Below, piece after piece: positions 1 to 7,974 of a DNA stretch of 64,000 bases (position 1 is the first letter of the stretch; every line of letters starts with the position of its first letter). Origin of the DNA: Thermococcus sp. 21S7 (GTDB lineage: Archaea > Methanobacteriota_B > Thermococci > Thermococcales > Thermococcaceae); assembly GCF_012027615.1 (NCBI RefSeq), contig NZ_SNUT01000003.1, positions 124,001 to 188,000 on the forward strand, written 5' to 3'. The translations under genes were made by a program, and so were the position numbers. Below the pieces are notes generated by a model, which searched no databases, was not told the DNA's origin, and saw only the letters and a program-made list of their open reading frames with translations.

Positions 1-317
1 AACCGCCAGATTTTGTCAACCCGGGTGGCACCGTCGACCTTGAACAGACACAGCGCCCCATCTCCGGACTTCAAGATTCTGAAGCCCACATCGTCAGTGA
101 TGCACAGGGTCACTGGCTCGTCTGATTTAATGGAGAACCTCATAACGCTCCATTCGTGGCCCTCCACCCTGTACGCGTAGTACCCCCCCGCGGGTATCAC
201 GATGTTCTCCTGGAACTTGTACGAAACTCCCAACAGGGTTGCGGCCAGAAGGATAGCCCCAACGATTAGAACCGCGAATCCAAACGCCTCTATCCTCTTC
301 ACAGTGAGGGGCCCCAT
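1..317 (-). CDS. N-terminal part of an anchored secreted protein, truncated by window edge
   Basis: The reading frame begins at ATG 315-317 and runs off the left end of the window, so only about 105 residues are seen. Residues 7-30 form one hydrophobic helix after a short basic start (VKR), which fits a signal anchor. The rest is predicted extracytoplasmic and begins with VIPAGGYYAYRVEG, a beta-rich stretch loosely like GOLD/emp24-type beta-sandwiches. Two Cys (TLCITDD and ALCLFK) could form a disulfide. The family is not recognised. Upstream on this strand a TATA-like GGTTTAAATAG lies at about 364-374, and the 318-560 gap holds its promoter and that of the divergent transporter gene. Confidence 0.6.
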   Translation of the reverse strand, partial: MGPLTVKRIEAFGFAVLIVGAILLAATLLGVSYKFQENIVIPAGGYYAYRVEGHEWSVMRFSIKSDEPVTLCITDDVGFRILKSGDGALCLFKVDGATRVDKIWR

Positions 318-560
318 CGTTACTGCCGCCACCCGAATCCCTCATTGTAATCTTGTTATCGTACTATTTAAACCTTGTGACCTTAGGTTTTAATTTTGTT
401 CTTTTTTGTCACATATGTCCCCACAATCTGGAACCTACCCACCATTTTGGACAAAATCCAATATATGAGAATCCTTCCCCCCGCTCCTCGCCGCCGCAGG
501 ACTCCGAAGGGACCCGCGACTTTCCGAGGATTTTTTAAGATGAAGATATGAGAAGGAAGT

Positions 561-1403
561 ATGAGGCAGGAAACCCTCGGGACGCTCTTTGCCCTCATCG
601 GAGCCTTCATCTATGGCCTTGAGCCGGTCGTGATAAGGGCCAACCCGTCGAATCCCATAAGCTTCGCCGCCCTTTCGGCCCTCGTGGCCTCGGCCCTTCT
701 GTGGACCAGCGTTATCATCTCCAGAGGGCTGGAAGAAATCCGGAGGAATCCCGGGGATTTAAGGAGGACTTTCCTGGTGGGTCTCTTTGGCACGGCCCTC
801 GCCTACCTGGCGTATTCCTTTGGGGCGCGGATGAGCACGGCGATAAACGCGGCACTGATAACGCGGAGCGAGGTGCTCTTCTCGTTCATCCTTTCGTGGC
901 TCTTCCTCGGCGAGAGAATAACACAGAGGCTGGTTGGCTGCTCCACCGCCATACTGCTTGGATTGACCGTGGTCATACTTCAGGGACACTCGGTGGAGCT
1001 ACACATCGGCGATTTCCTTCTCCTCCTCGTTCCGCTCTTCTGGCAGCTGGGTCACGTGATAGCCAAGAGGCTGCGGTACAGCCCGCCCACGATAGCAGCC
1101 CTGAGAAACACCTTTGGGTTTCTCCTGCTCTTTCCCCTAGCCATCGTCACAGGCCTGGAGTTCTCCCGCTTTGTTATCGCCGAAGGTCTGGTGATAGCCG
1201 TTGGCCAGCTGGTCTGGTACCGTTCGATAAAGCTCATCAACCTCTCCAAGGCGACAGCAATAATAACGCCTGCACCAGCCGTTGCAATCGGGCTGGGCGT
1301 TCTGCTGGGCGAGAGCTTTACGGCCTACCATGCGGTGGGTTTTCTCCTCATAACCCTGGGAACCCTGGGCGCGGTGAGGGTAGAAAGCAGGCTCAGAACC
1401 TGA
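561..1403 (+). CDS. EamA/DMT-superfamily membrane transporter
   Basis: This 280-residue integral membrane protein has about ten hydrophobic segments in two repeats, the usual layout of drug/metabolite (EamA) transporters. The first repeat starts with GTLFALIGAFIYGLEPVVIRA and the second at about residue 145 (IGDFLLLLVPLFWQLGHVIAKR). The late segment ATAIITPAPAVAIGLGVLLGES matches the conserved helix of the family. It probably exports or imports a small metabolite; the substrate cannot be inferred. ATG 561 follows GAAGGAAG. The 3' end overlaps the convergent glycosyltransferase gene by 11 bp. Confidence 0.85.
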   Translation: MRQETLGTLFALIGAFIYGLEPVVIRANPSNPISFAALSALVASALLWTSVIISRGLEEIRRNPGDLRRTFLVGLFGTALAYLAYSFGARMSTAINAALITRSEVLFSFILSWLFLGERITQRLVGCSTAILLGLTVVILQGHSVELHIGDFLLLLVPLFWQLGHVIAKRLRYSPPTIAALRNTFGFLLLFPLAIVTGLEFSRFVIAEGLVIAVGQLVWYRSIKLINLSKATAIITPAPAVAIGLGVLLGESFTAYHAVGFLLITLGTLGAVRVESRLRT

Positions 1404-2061
1404 GCAGCACCCTGATGAAGCGAAAAACATCCCCCGGGCCGAAGCGTCCCTCCCGGGAGGGGTCGTATATCATGCTCACGGGTACCTCCCTTATCCTCGC
1501 CCCCATCCTCGCCGCCTTCAGGAGCATCTCTGTCTCGACCTCGTAGCGGTCGCTCTCTATTTCCGGCAGAAACTCCCTCCGGAAGGCCCGGAAACCGCTC
1601 TGGGTGTCGTAGACGTACTGCCGCAGTTTGAGGCGGATGAGGCGCGTCGTTATTATGTTGCTGAGCCTTCTGTGGAGCGGTCTCTTTCCGGCTTCCTCGA
1701 CCTTCCTCGCCCCTATCACAACGTCGGCATCTCCCCGGATTATGGGTTCAACGAGCTTTCCGATGTCCTCCGGTTTGTGCTGGCCATCGGCGTCGATGAA
1801 AACTATCACGTCCCCCGAAGCCCCCTCAACACCCTTTCTCATCGCACAGCCCTTGCCGCAGTTCTTCTCAAGCCTGATGGCCCTTATCCTGCCGTCCTTC
1901 TCGGAAAACGCCCTGGCCACCCCGTACGTCCCGTCGCTTGAGCCGTCGTCCACGACGATGACCTCATCAACAAAATCGGGAATCCTTTCGAGAACCTTCG
2001 GGAGCCTCTGGGCTTCGTTGTACGCAGGTATGATGACGCTGATTCTTTTGCCCCCCAGCAT
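1393..2061 (-). CDS. Family 2 glycosyltransferase (dolichyl-phosphate sugar synthase-like)
   Basis: A 222-residue GT-A fold enzyme. It shows the opening ISVIIPAYNEAQRL, the nucleotide-binding DDGSSDG (residues 38-44) and the DADGQ metal-binding motif (90-94), followed by IGARK. It lacks C-terminal membrane helices and so resembles short dolichol-phosphate mannose/glucose synthases that charge lipid carriers on the cytoplasmic face. The acceptor is inferred only from the family. The gene begins directly after the stop codon of panB on the same strand, so the two are probably co-transcribed. AglB at 19017 and a PMT-like transferase at 25264 use such lipid-linked sugars. Confidence 0.85.
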   Translation of the reverse strand: MLGGKRISVIIPAYNEAQRLPKVLERIPDFVDEVIVVDDGSSDGTYGVARAFSEKDGRIRAIRLEKNCGKGCAMRKGVEGASGDVIVFIDADGQHKPEDIGKLVEPIIRGDADVVIGARKVEEAGKRPLHRRLSNIITTRLIRLKLRQYVYDTQSGFRAFRREFLPEIESDRYEVETEMLLKAARMGARIREVPVSMIYDPSREGRFGPGDVFRFIRVLLRF

Positions 2062-2916
2062 TCACTCCTCCTCCAGCCTTTCGAGGGCCTTCTGGGCTTT
2101 TCTTCGGAAGTCGTCCTTGTCGAGAAACTCCCAGTAGTGCTCCCTCCCGGGAAACTCTCCGTTTTTTACTTCCTCCCGATAGTTTTCGAGGGCCAGGCGT
2201 ATCATCCCCGCAATGTCGGCGTATCTCTTTACGAAGGGAGGCGAATTCTCGTAGATTCCAAGGAGGTCGTGCCAGACAAGAACCTGTCCATCAACGTATG
2301 GCCCCGCACCGATTCCTATCGTCGGAATCGAGACCTCCTCGGTTACAAGCTTTGCAACGTCCGCCAGCGTAAATTCCAGGACTACGGCGAAGGCACCGGC
2401 CCTCTCAAGTGCCTTGGCATCGCGGAGGATTTCCTCGATTTCCTCCTCGGTCTCACCCATCAGCCGGTAACCGCCGAGTCTCAAATAGCGCTGCGGAGTT
2501 AGTCCAGTGTGCCCCATCACCGGAATCCCCATGCGAACCAGCTTCCTCACGAGCTTTCTGTGGTCGTAACCGCCCTCAATCTTAACCGCGTCCGCCCCGG
2601 CCTGAATGAGCCTGATAGCGTTTCTGACGCCGTCGTCGGTATCCACCTCATAGCTGCCGAAGGGCATGTCCGCCAGCACGAGCGCCCTCTGAACTGCCCT
2701 TGCGACCGCCCTGGTGTGGAAGACCATCTGTTCCATGGTGACGTTCAGCGTGTTTCCCTCACCGTAGACTACCATCCCCAGAGAATCTCCGATGAAGATT
2801 ATGTCCATCCCGGCCCTATCGGCTATGAGCGCCGAGGGGTAATCGTAAGCGGTTATCATGGCTATCTTTTCCCTACCTTTCATCTCGATTATCTTCCGAG
2901 GCGTTACTTCCCTCAT
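2062..2916 (-). CDS. panB: 3-methyl-2-oxobutanoate hydroxymethyltransferase (PanB)
   Basis: This 284-residue TIM-barrel enzyme transfers a hydroxymethyl group from methylene-folate or methanopterin to 2-oxoisovalerate, giving ketopantoate in coenzyme A synthesis. The metal ligands known from the bacterial enzyme are all in place: D44 (FIGDSLG), D83 (ADMPFG) and E114 (VKIEGG). The catalytic acid E181 (VVLEF) and the GHTGLTPQ and IGIGAG loops are also present. Length is typical. The start ATG at 2914-2916 follows GGTGG. It heads a two-gene minus-strand unit with the downstream glycosyltransferase. Confidence 0.96.
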   Translation of the reverse strand: MREVTPRKIIEMKGREKIAMITAYDYPSALIADRAGMDIIFIGDSLGMVVYGEGNTLNVTMEQMVFHTRAVARAVQRALVLADMPFGSYEVDTDDGVRNAIRLIQAGADAVKIEGGYDHRKLVRKLVRMGIPVMGHTGLTPQRYLRLGGYRLMGETEEEIEEILRDAKALERAGAFAVVLEFTLADVAKLVTEEVSIPTIGIGAGPYVDGQVLVWHDLLGIYENSPPFVKRYADIAGMIRLALENYREEVKNGEFPGREHYWEFLDKDDFRRKAQKALERLEEE

Positions 2917-2966
2917 GCCACCACCGGCTTCATTTCGACGGCGGTCTAATTAACGGTTTCGATAGG

Positions 2967-2992
2967 GTTATATACCAACGTCGGTAATTACC
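2967..2992 (+). promoter_or_regulatory. TATA box and palindromic operator of the vapBC-like pair
   Basis: A TATA element (gttatata, 2967-2974) lies 32 bp before the antitoxin start and is embedded in the near-palindrome GGTTATATACC. A perfect 10-bp palindrome GGTAATTACC follows at 2983-2992, just before the expected transcription start. This placement fits autorepression by the ribbon-helix-helix antitoxin; that role is inferred. Confidence 0.5.
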
Positions 2993-3005
2993 TACAGGTG
3001 GTGGC

Positions 3006-3266
3006 ATGGGCAAGGTAAAAACGAGCGTTTACGTCGATGAGGAGCTGTGGAAGGAATTTAAGGAACTGGCCGTCCGGGAAGGGAGTGAGGTTAGCAAACT
3101 GCTGGAGGAGGCACTGATGAACTACCTCATAAACGAAGTCCTGAGGGACGTTGACGACTCGGAGGTTCCCCTTTGGTTCGAGCCCCTCAATGTGGGGGGA
3201 GAGAGCAGCGAAAAGCTCCTGAGGGAGATGAGGGATGACCGCGAGAAGCGTTTACTTGGACAGTAG
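3006..3266 (+). CDS. Ribbon-helix-helix antitoxin, VapB-like
   Basis: This 86-residue protein opens with KVKTSVYVDEELWKEFKELA, a typical MetJ/Arc/CopG beta strand and helix, followed by a second helix (EVSKLLEEALMNYLI). The acidic C-terminal half is suited to binding the toxin. The start follows GGTGGTGGC. Its last 32 bp overlap the start of the PIN-domain toxin gene. It probably dimerises on the palindrome upstream to repress the pair and neutralises the nuclease. No other role is evident. Confidence 0.85.
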   Translation: MGKVKTSVYVDEELWKEFKELAVREGSEVSKLLEEALMNYLINEVLRDVDDSEVPLWFEPLNVGGESSEKLLREMRDDREKRLLGQ

Positions 3267-3693
3267 CGCAATCCTGAAGAGATACCTGAACGAAGAAGGC
3301 AGTAACGTCGTGAGGGAGGCCTTCAGGGACGCCTACAGGGGCGAGGTGAGGCTGGCCTTCAGCTTCTGGAACATCGGGGAGGTAATGGGGATACTCGACA
3401 AGAAGAGGAGAAGAGGCCAGCTCAGCGAGGAGGAATTTAACTTCCTGAAGAAGGGCTTCCTGGCCGAGGTAAAGCGGTTCACGAGGCTGGGTGTCCTGGA
3501 GGTCGTTCCCGTCCATTCCCTGCTCCTCGCCGATGCGTGGGAGCTGATTGAAAGGCATCACCTGTATCAGGCCGACGCCCTGCAGATAGTGTCCGCCAAG
3601 CACGTGGAGGCCGAGAGCTTCTACACCGCAGATAAGAGGCTTCACGAGGTAGCTCTTAAAGAGGGTTTAAACTCAATACTCCTCGTGAGGTGA
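3235..3693 (+). CDS. PIN-domain toxin ribonuclease, VapC-like
   Basis: A 152-residue PIN domain with the acidic active-site set visible: D9 (VYLDSS), E49 (NIGEV), D114 (YQADALQ) and D133 (TADKR). These coordinate metal for RNA cleavage in VapC toxins. All four are present, so the toxin looks intact. It overlaps the antitoxin by 32 bp. Its stop lies 5 bp before the archease start, so read-through into the RNA-repair operon is likely. The target RNA cannot be read from sequence. Confidence 0.88.
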   Translation: MTARSVYLDSSAILKRYLNEEGSNVVREAFRDAYRGEVRLAFSFWNIGEVMGILDKKRRRGQLSEEEFNFLKKGFLAEVKRFTRLGVLEVVPVHSLLLADAWELIERHHLYQADALQIVSAKHVEAESFYTADKRLHEVALKEGLNSILLVR

Positions 3694-3698
3694 GTGAA

Positions 3699-4124
3699 AT
3701 GAGAGCCTGGGAGCACTACGAGCATACGGCGGATGTGGGCATCCGCGGCTACGGTGAGAGCCTTGAGGAAGCCTTCGAGGCCGTTGCGCTCGCCCTCTTT
3801 GATGTGATGGTTGAGGTTAGAAAGGTCGAGAGCAAAGAATGCCGCGAGGTTGAGGTCGAGGAGGAAGATTTGGAGGCGCTCCTCTACTCGTTCCTTGAGG
3901 AGCTTCTCGTGCTCCACGACACGGAGGGACTCGTGTTCGGCGACGTGAAGGTTGAGATAGAGAAGACCAAGAACGGTTACAAACTAAGGGCGAAGGCCTG
4001 CGGCGAGGTTCTGAGCGAGAAGCACGAGCCGAAGGAAGAGGTGAAGGCGATAACCTACCACGACATGAAGATTGAGAAACTGCCGGACGGACGCTGGATG
4101 GCGCAGCTGGTGCCGGACATCTGA
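3699..4124 (+). CDS. Archease
   Basis: A 141-residue SHS2-fold protein starting [19 protein letters not shown], with the metal-binding H9/D12 region and C-terminal VPDI. Archease stimulates guanylylation and turnover of the RNA ligase RtcB. In Pyrococcus abyssi it also acts on a tRNA m5C methyltransferase. Both partners lie immediately downstream here, which strongly supports the call. ATG 3699 is preferred over GTG 3690 because GAGGTGA lies 6 nt upstream and homologues begin at this position. Confidence 0.95.
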   Translation: MRAWEHYEHTADVGIRGYGESLEEAFEAVALALFDVMVEVRKVESKECREVEVEEEDLEALLYSFLEELLVLHDTEGLVFGDVKVEIEKTKNGYKLRAKACGEVLSEKHEPKEEVKAITYHDMKIEKLPDGRWMAQLVPDI

Positions 4125-4133
4125 GGTGGTTCC

Positions 4134-5069
4134 ATGAGCGCGAGGGACAGGATTAGGGAGACCAACCCCGGCTTTTACGAGCGCTATTCGATGCTTGAAG
4201 ATACCGACGAGTTCTGGGAGTTCATAATCCGGCCCCTGCGGCAGAGCATCAGGGTGAACACCCTCAAGGCTCCGCTTGATGTGGTCGTTGAAAGGCTTGA
4301 GGAGGAGTTTGAGCTGGAACCGGTTCCTTGGGTTCGCGAGGGCTTCTTCATCAACGTCGACAATCTCGCGAAGGTTCCGGAGCACGGCCTCGGCCTCATT
4401 TTTGGCCAGGAAGCGAGCTCCATGATTCCGCCCGTGGTGCTTGATCCGAAGCCCGGCGAGCTGGTTCTCGATGTTGCAGCAGCCCCGGGCTCGAAGACAG
4501 GTCAGATAGCCCAGTATATGGAAAACAAGGGTTGCATAATAGCCAACGACCCGAAGCTCAGCAGGGCCAACGTCCTCATAGCGAACCTCAACCGGATGGG
4601 TGTCCTCATAGCAAGGGTGACGACGAAGGACGGCGTTTATTTTGCCCGTTTTGAGAAGGCCTTCGACAGGGTCCTCCTCGACGCGCCGTGCTCTTCCGTG
4701 GGGATGATAAGGAAGAGCCCGAAGTTCCTGGAGAGCTGGCGCCTGAGGGGCGTCATCAAGTACATGAAGGTTCAGAAGAGGCTCATCCTGGCGGCATATC
4801 AGGCCCTCAGGCCCGGCGGAACGCTGGTTTATTCGACCTGCACGATAGACCCTCTGGAGAACGAGGAGGTCGTCGATTACCTGCTCCGGAAGACGGACGC
4901 GAGGCTGGAGAGGATAAACCTGCCGGTGAAGACCAGCGAGCCGGTCCTTGAGTGGGAGGGCAAAACCTACTCTGAGGAGCTGAGAAAGGCCCTGAGGATA
5001 CATCCCAGCGACAACGACACCGAGGCGTTTTTCATCGCGAAGATAGCCAAGCCGGGGGGAGGGGCATGA
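4134..5069 (+). CDS. tRNA/rRNA (cytosine-5) methyltransferase, NOL1/NOP2/Sun family
   Basis: A 311-residue Rossmann methyltransferase. Its SAM-binding loop is DVAAAPGSKTGQ (about 113-124). It has the two family cysteines, the catalytic TC motif C236 (STCT) and the release cysteine C186 (DAPCS). An N-terminal RNA-binding extension carries RVNTLKA. It places m5C in RNA. Adjacency to archease matches the P. abyssi arrangement, in which archease improves the specificity of this enzyme for tRNA. The start follows GAGGTGGTTCC, and its end overlaps the next gene by ATGA. Confidence 0.92.
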   Translation: MSARDRIRETNPGFYERYSMLEDTDEFWEFIIRPLRQSIRVNTLKAPLDVVVERLEEEFELEPVPWVREGFFINVDNLAKVPEHGLGLIFGQEASSMIPPVVLDPKPGELVLDVAAAPGSKTGQIAQYMENKGCIIANDPKLSRANVLIANLNRMGVLIARVTTKDGVYFARFEKAFDRVLLDAPCSSVGMIRKSPKFLESWRLRGVIKYMKVQKRLILAAYQALRPGGTLVYSTCTIDPLENEEVVDYLLRKTDARLERINLPVKTSEPVLEWEGKTYSEELRKALRIHPSDNDTEAFFIAKIAKPGGGA

Positions 5070-5530
5070 GCGACAACCCGAGGAACGAGATAGGAAAAAC
5101 GAGCGACGCCGAGCTCGTCAAAAGGCTCCTCATCGAGAACTACGGCTATGCTCCGGAGCTTGCCTATGAGATACGCGGGAGGTATCACAAGGTCTACGCG
5201 TGGAAGCCCTGCTCCCTTGAAATCAGGGGGCCCGACAGAAACGGTGTGTACTTCGGCAGGGTGGAGAGCGACGGGATAAGGCTGAGCATCGAAGGCTCCT
5301 TCCTCGTTGGGCCGAAGGCCACGAAGAACGTCGTCGAGCTGGACGACGAGAGGGCGAGGCGCTACTTGGCCGGGGAGAGCGTTGAGATTGGGGACGACTC
5401 CCTTCACGGATGGGTGATAGTCAAGTGGCGCTCCTACTACCTCGGCTCGGCCAAGGCCAAGGAGGGCAGGCTCATAAACTACGTGCCGAAGGAGAGGAGA
5501 CTGAAGCTCGGAGACCCCGCGAAAGCTTAA
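5066..5530 (+). CDS. PUA-like RNA-binding protein, partner of the m5C methyltransferase
   Basis: A 154-residue protein without enzyme motifs. The second half (from about residue 75, GSFLVGPKATKN, through GWVIVKWRSYYLGSAK to the end) resembles the PUA-like tail found fused at the C-terminus of bacterial RsmF-type Sun methyltransferases. The ATGA overlap with the methyltransferase gene suggests that the two act as separate chains of what is one polypeptide elsewhere. The family assignment is from memory and moderate; RNA binding is inferred. Confidence 0.65.
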   Translation: MSDNPRNEIGKTSDAELVKRLLIENYGYAPELAYEIRGRYHKVYAWKPCSLEIRGPDRNGVYFGRVESDGIRLSIEGSFLVGPKATKNVVELDDERARRYLAGESVEIGDDSLHGWVIVKWRSYYLGSAKAKEGRLINYVPKERRLKLGDPAKA

Positions 5531-5566
5531 AATAACGTTAGGGTAATCTAAACCGGAGGTGGGAGG

Positions 5567-7006
5567 ATGGTGCCGCTGAAGAGGATAGATAAAATACGCT
5601 GGGAGATTCCCAAGTTCGACAAGCGCATGAGGGTTCCGGGCAGGATTTACGCTGACGACCAGCTCATCGAGAAGATGCGCGGGGACAGAACGCTGGAGCA
5701 GGCCGCCAACGTTGCGATGCTCCCCGGCATCTACAAGTACTCCATAGTCATGCCAGACGGCCACCAGGGCTACGGCTTCCCTATTGGCGGAGTGGCGGCT
5801 TTTGACGTTAAGGAGGGCGTAATAAGCCCCGGAGGCGTGGGTTATGATGTGAATTGCGGCGTCAGGCTCATCAGAACGAACCTCACCGAGAAGGAAGTGA
5901 GGCCCAGGATAAAGGAGCTAGTTGACACGCTCTTCAAGAACGTCCCGAGCGGGCTTGGAAGCAAGGGAAGGGTGAGGCTCCACTGGACGCAGCTCGATGA
6001 CGTCTTAGCTGACGGCGCCAAGTGGGCGGTTGACAACGGCTACGGCTGGAAGGAGGACCTTGAGCACCTTGAGGAAGGCGGAAGGATGGAGGGTGCCGAC
6101 CCGAATGCCGTCAGCCAGAAGGCGAAGCAGAGGGGAGCGCCACAGCTTGGCTCCCTCGGCTCCGGGAACCACTTCCTTGAGGTCCAGGTCGTCGATAAGG
6201 TCTTCGACGAGAAGATAGCAGAAGCATACGGTCTCTTCGAGGGGCAGGTCGTTGTCATGGTTCACACTGGTTCGCGTGGCCTTGGCCACCAGGTGGCGAG
6301 CGACTACCTGCGCGTGATGGAGAAGGCTAACAGGAAGTACGGGATTCCCTGGCCCGACAGGGAGCTCGTCAGCGTCCCCTTCGGGAGCGAGGAGGGACGG
6401 AGGTATTTCTCTGCGATGAAGGCCGCCGCCAACTTCGCCTGGGCCAACAGGCAGATGATAACCCACTGGGTCAGGGAGAGCTTTGAGGAGGTATTCAAGA
6501 GAAAGGCTGAAGACATGGAGATGAGCATCGTCTACGATGTGGCCCACAACATAGCGAAGGTCGAGGAGCACGAGGTCGACGGAAAGAAGGTTACCGTCGT
6601 CGTCCACAGGAAGGGAGCGACGAGGGCATTCCCCGCCGGCCATCCGGACGTGCCGAAGGCCTACCGCGACGTCGGCCAGCCGGTTCTGATTCCTGGCTCG
6701 ATGGGAACCGCCAGCTACGTTCTCGCTGGAGCGGAGGGTTCGATGAGGGAAACCTTCGGTTCGAGCTGCCACGGTGCCGGCAGGCTGCTCAGCAGGAAAG
6801 CTGCCACCAGGCAGTACCGCGGCGACCGGCTCAGGAACGAGCTCCTACAGAGGGGAATCTACGTCCGTGCGGCATCGCTCCGCGTTGTGGCTGAGGAGGC
6901 TCCAGGGGCCTACAAGAGTGTTGACAACGTCGTCAACGTCGTCCATCAGGCAGGCGTGGCCAACCTCGTCGCGAGGATGCGTCCGATGGGTGTCGCCAAG
7001 GGGTGA
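5567..7006 (+). CDS. rtcB: tRNA-splicing ligase RtcB
   Basis: This 479-residue enzyme joins 2',3'-cyclic phosphate and 5'-OH RNA ends during tRNA splicing and repair, using GTP and Mn2+. Metal ligands are visible at D94/C97 (YDVNCGV), H202 (SGNHF), H233 (VHTGSRG) and H327 (VAHNI). The guanylylated histidine is H402 (SSCHGAGR). The frame is uninterrupted, with no intein at the CHGAG or NCGVR motifs, sites that could host one. GGAGGTGGGAGG precedes ATG 5567. It closes the archease, methyltransferase and PUA run. Confidence 0.97.
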   Translation: MVPLKRIDKIRWEIPKFDKRMRVPGRIYADDQLIEKMRGDRTLEQAANVAMLPGIYKYSIVMPDGHQGYGFPIGGVAAFDVKEGVISPGGVGYDVNCGVRLIRTNLTEKEVRPRIKELVDTLFKNVPSGLGSKGRVRLHWTQLDDVLADGAKWAVDNGYGWKEDLEHLEEGGRMEGADPNAVSQKAKQRGAPQLGSLGSGNHFLEVQVVDKVFDEKIAEAYGLFEGQVVVMVHTGSRGLGHQVASDYLRVMEKANRKYGIPWPDRELVSVPFGSEEGRRYFSAMKAAANFAWANRQMITHWVRESFEEVFKRKAEDMEMSIVYDVAHNIAKVEEHEVDGKKVTVVVHRKGATRAFPAGHPDVPKAYRDVGQPVLIPGSMGTASYVLAGAEGSMRETFGSSCHGAGRLLSRKAATRQYRGDRLRNELLQRGIYVRAASLRVVAEEAPGAYKSVDNVVNVVHQAGVANLVARMRPMGVAKG

Positions 7007-7047
7007 TTTCGATTTTCCGATTCTTTTAGAAATAGAAGAATGAAAAG

Positions 7048-7974
7048 TCAGTTGATGTCGCTGGTCATGAACCGGACGTAGGCAAAGGCGAAGGGCAGGA
7101 AGAGCATGACAAGGAGCATTGCCAGGTTGTTGAAGCCGTAGGTGAAGGAATCGCCCAGCGGAAGGTAGTAGTTAAGGAATCTGTCGCCCCCGAAGATGTA
7201 CTGGACGAGCTGGACGTAGTGGTGTGCGGGGTTAATGAGGTGAAGCCTCGACATCCACGTGTTCACCGTTTCCTGCCAGACCTCGTGGGCACCCGTTCCC
7301 CACGGCGGCTCTGGCCCGGCGAGCTTGGGTGCAACTATCCCCACCACGATGCCGTAGAAGACGGTGAGGAATATCGCCAGGCCGATCGCAGCGAGCATCG
7401 AAGTCTCCGGCTTTTTAAAGAGTGTTGAGAAAAGGACGCCGATTGAAAGGAAAGTCAGCGTGTACAGGATGGTCACCAGAATCGCCAAGAACCCTCTGAA
7501 GAGTGAGTCGCCGTCCATAGGAATCCCCAGTATGAGCATCACGGCGATGATGGCAATGTAGACCACGAGGTTGGCCAGAACCACCAGAACTCCCATCCCG
7601 AGGAACTTGCCGTTGATGACCTCGTCCCTGTACACTGGGTGACCTAGGAGAACCTTCGCCGTTCCGGTTTCTACTTCCCGGTTTATGGCGTCCGACCCCA
7701 GGGCGGCCCCGAGGACGGCCCCGATGATGGTGATTATCATCATGTTTATCATGAAGAGCATCGAAAGGGGGGTCATGTACACCTCACCGCCGGCCCCCCA
7801 GAGGCTGAACTCGTTGGATTCAACGCCCGGGACGCCCATCCGAATCAGGTAGTCCTTTATGCCGTAGACCGCGAGGCCAAAAATGAGGAGGTAGAGGCCC
7901 ATGATGACGATGAACCTTTTGCTCTTCACTGCGGTGTAGAGTTCCTTGAGGGCTATGTTCCAGGCGGGGTTCAT
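7048..7974 (-). CDS. ABC-2 type transporter permease
   Basis: A 308-residue membrane protein with six hydrophobic segments and the ABC-2 signature region (TGTAKVLLGHPVYRDEVINGKF). It is last in a four-gene minus-strand operon. ATG 7974 is preferred because it makes an ATGA overlap with the upstream NEW3 gene; an upstream ATG at 8001 has no ribosome binding site. It is the second permease of the operon and probably pairs with the one at 11022. GC content is like the core genome, unlike the 11022 permease. Confidence 0.85.
   Translation of the reverse strand: MNPAWNIALKELYTAVKSKRFIVIMGLYLLIFGLAVYGIKDYLIRMGVPGVESNEFSLWGAGGEVYMTPLSMLFMINMMIITIIGAVLGAALGSDAINREVETGTAKVLLGHPVYRDEVINGKFLGMGVLVVLANLVVYIAIIAVMLILGIPMDGDSLFRGFLAILVTILYTLTFLSIGVLFSTLFKKPETSMLAAIGLAIFLTVFYGIVVGIVAPKLAGPEPPWGTGAHEVWQETVNTWMSRLHLINPAHHYVQLVQYIFGGDRFLNYYLPLGDSFTYGFNNLAMLLVMLFLPFAFAYVRFMTSDIN

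Noticed and set aside
318-560. Short open frames in the gap between the first two genes
   Set aside because: They overlap TATA-like elements of both divergent genes, lack ribosome sites and have no protein-like composition.
5567-7006. Intein within rtcB
   Set aside because: The reading frame has normal family length and the likely insertion motifs (NCGVR, CHGAG) are continuous.
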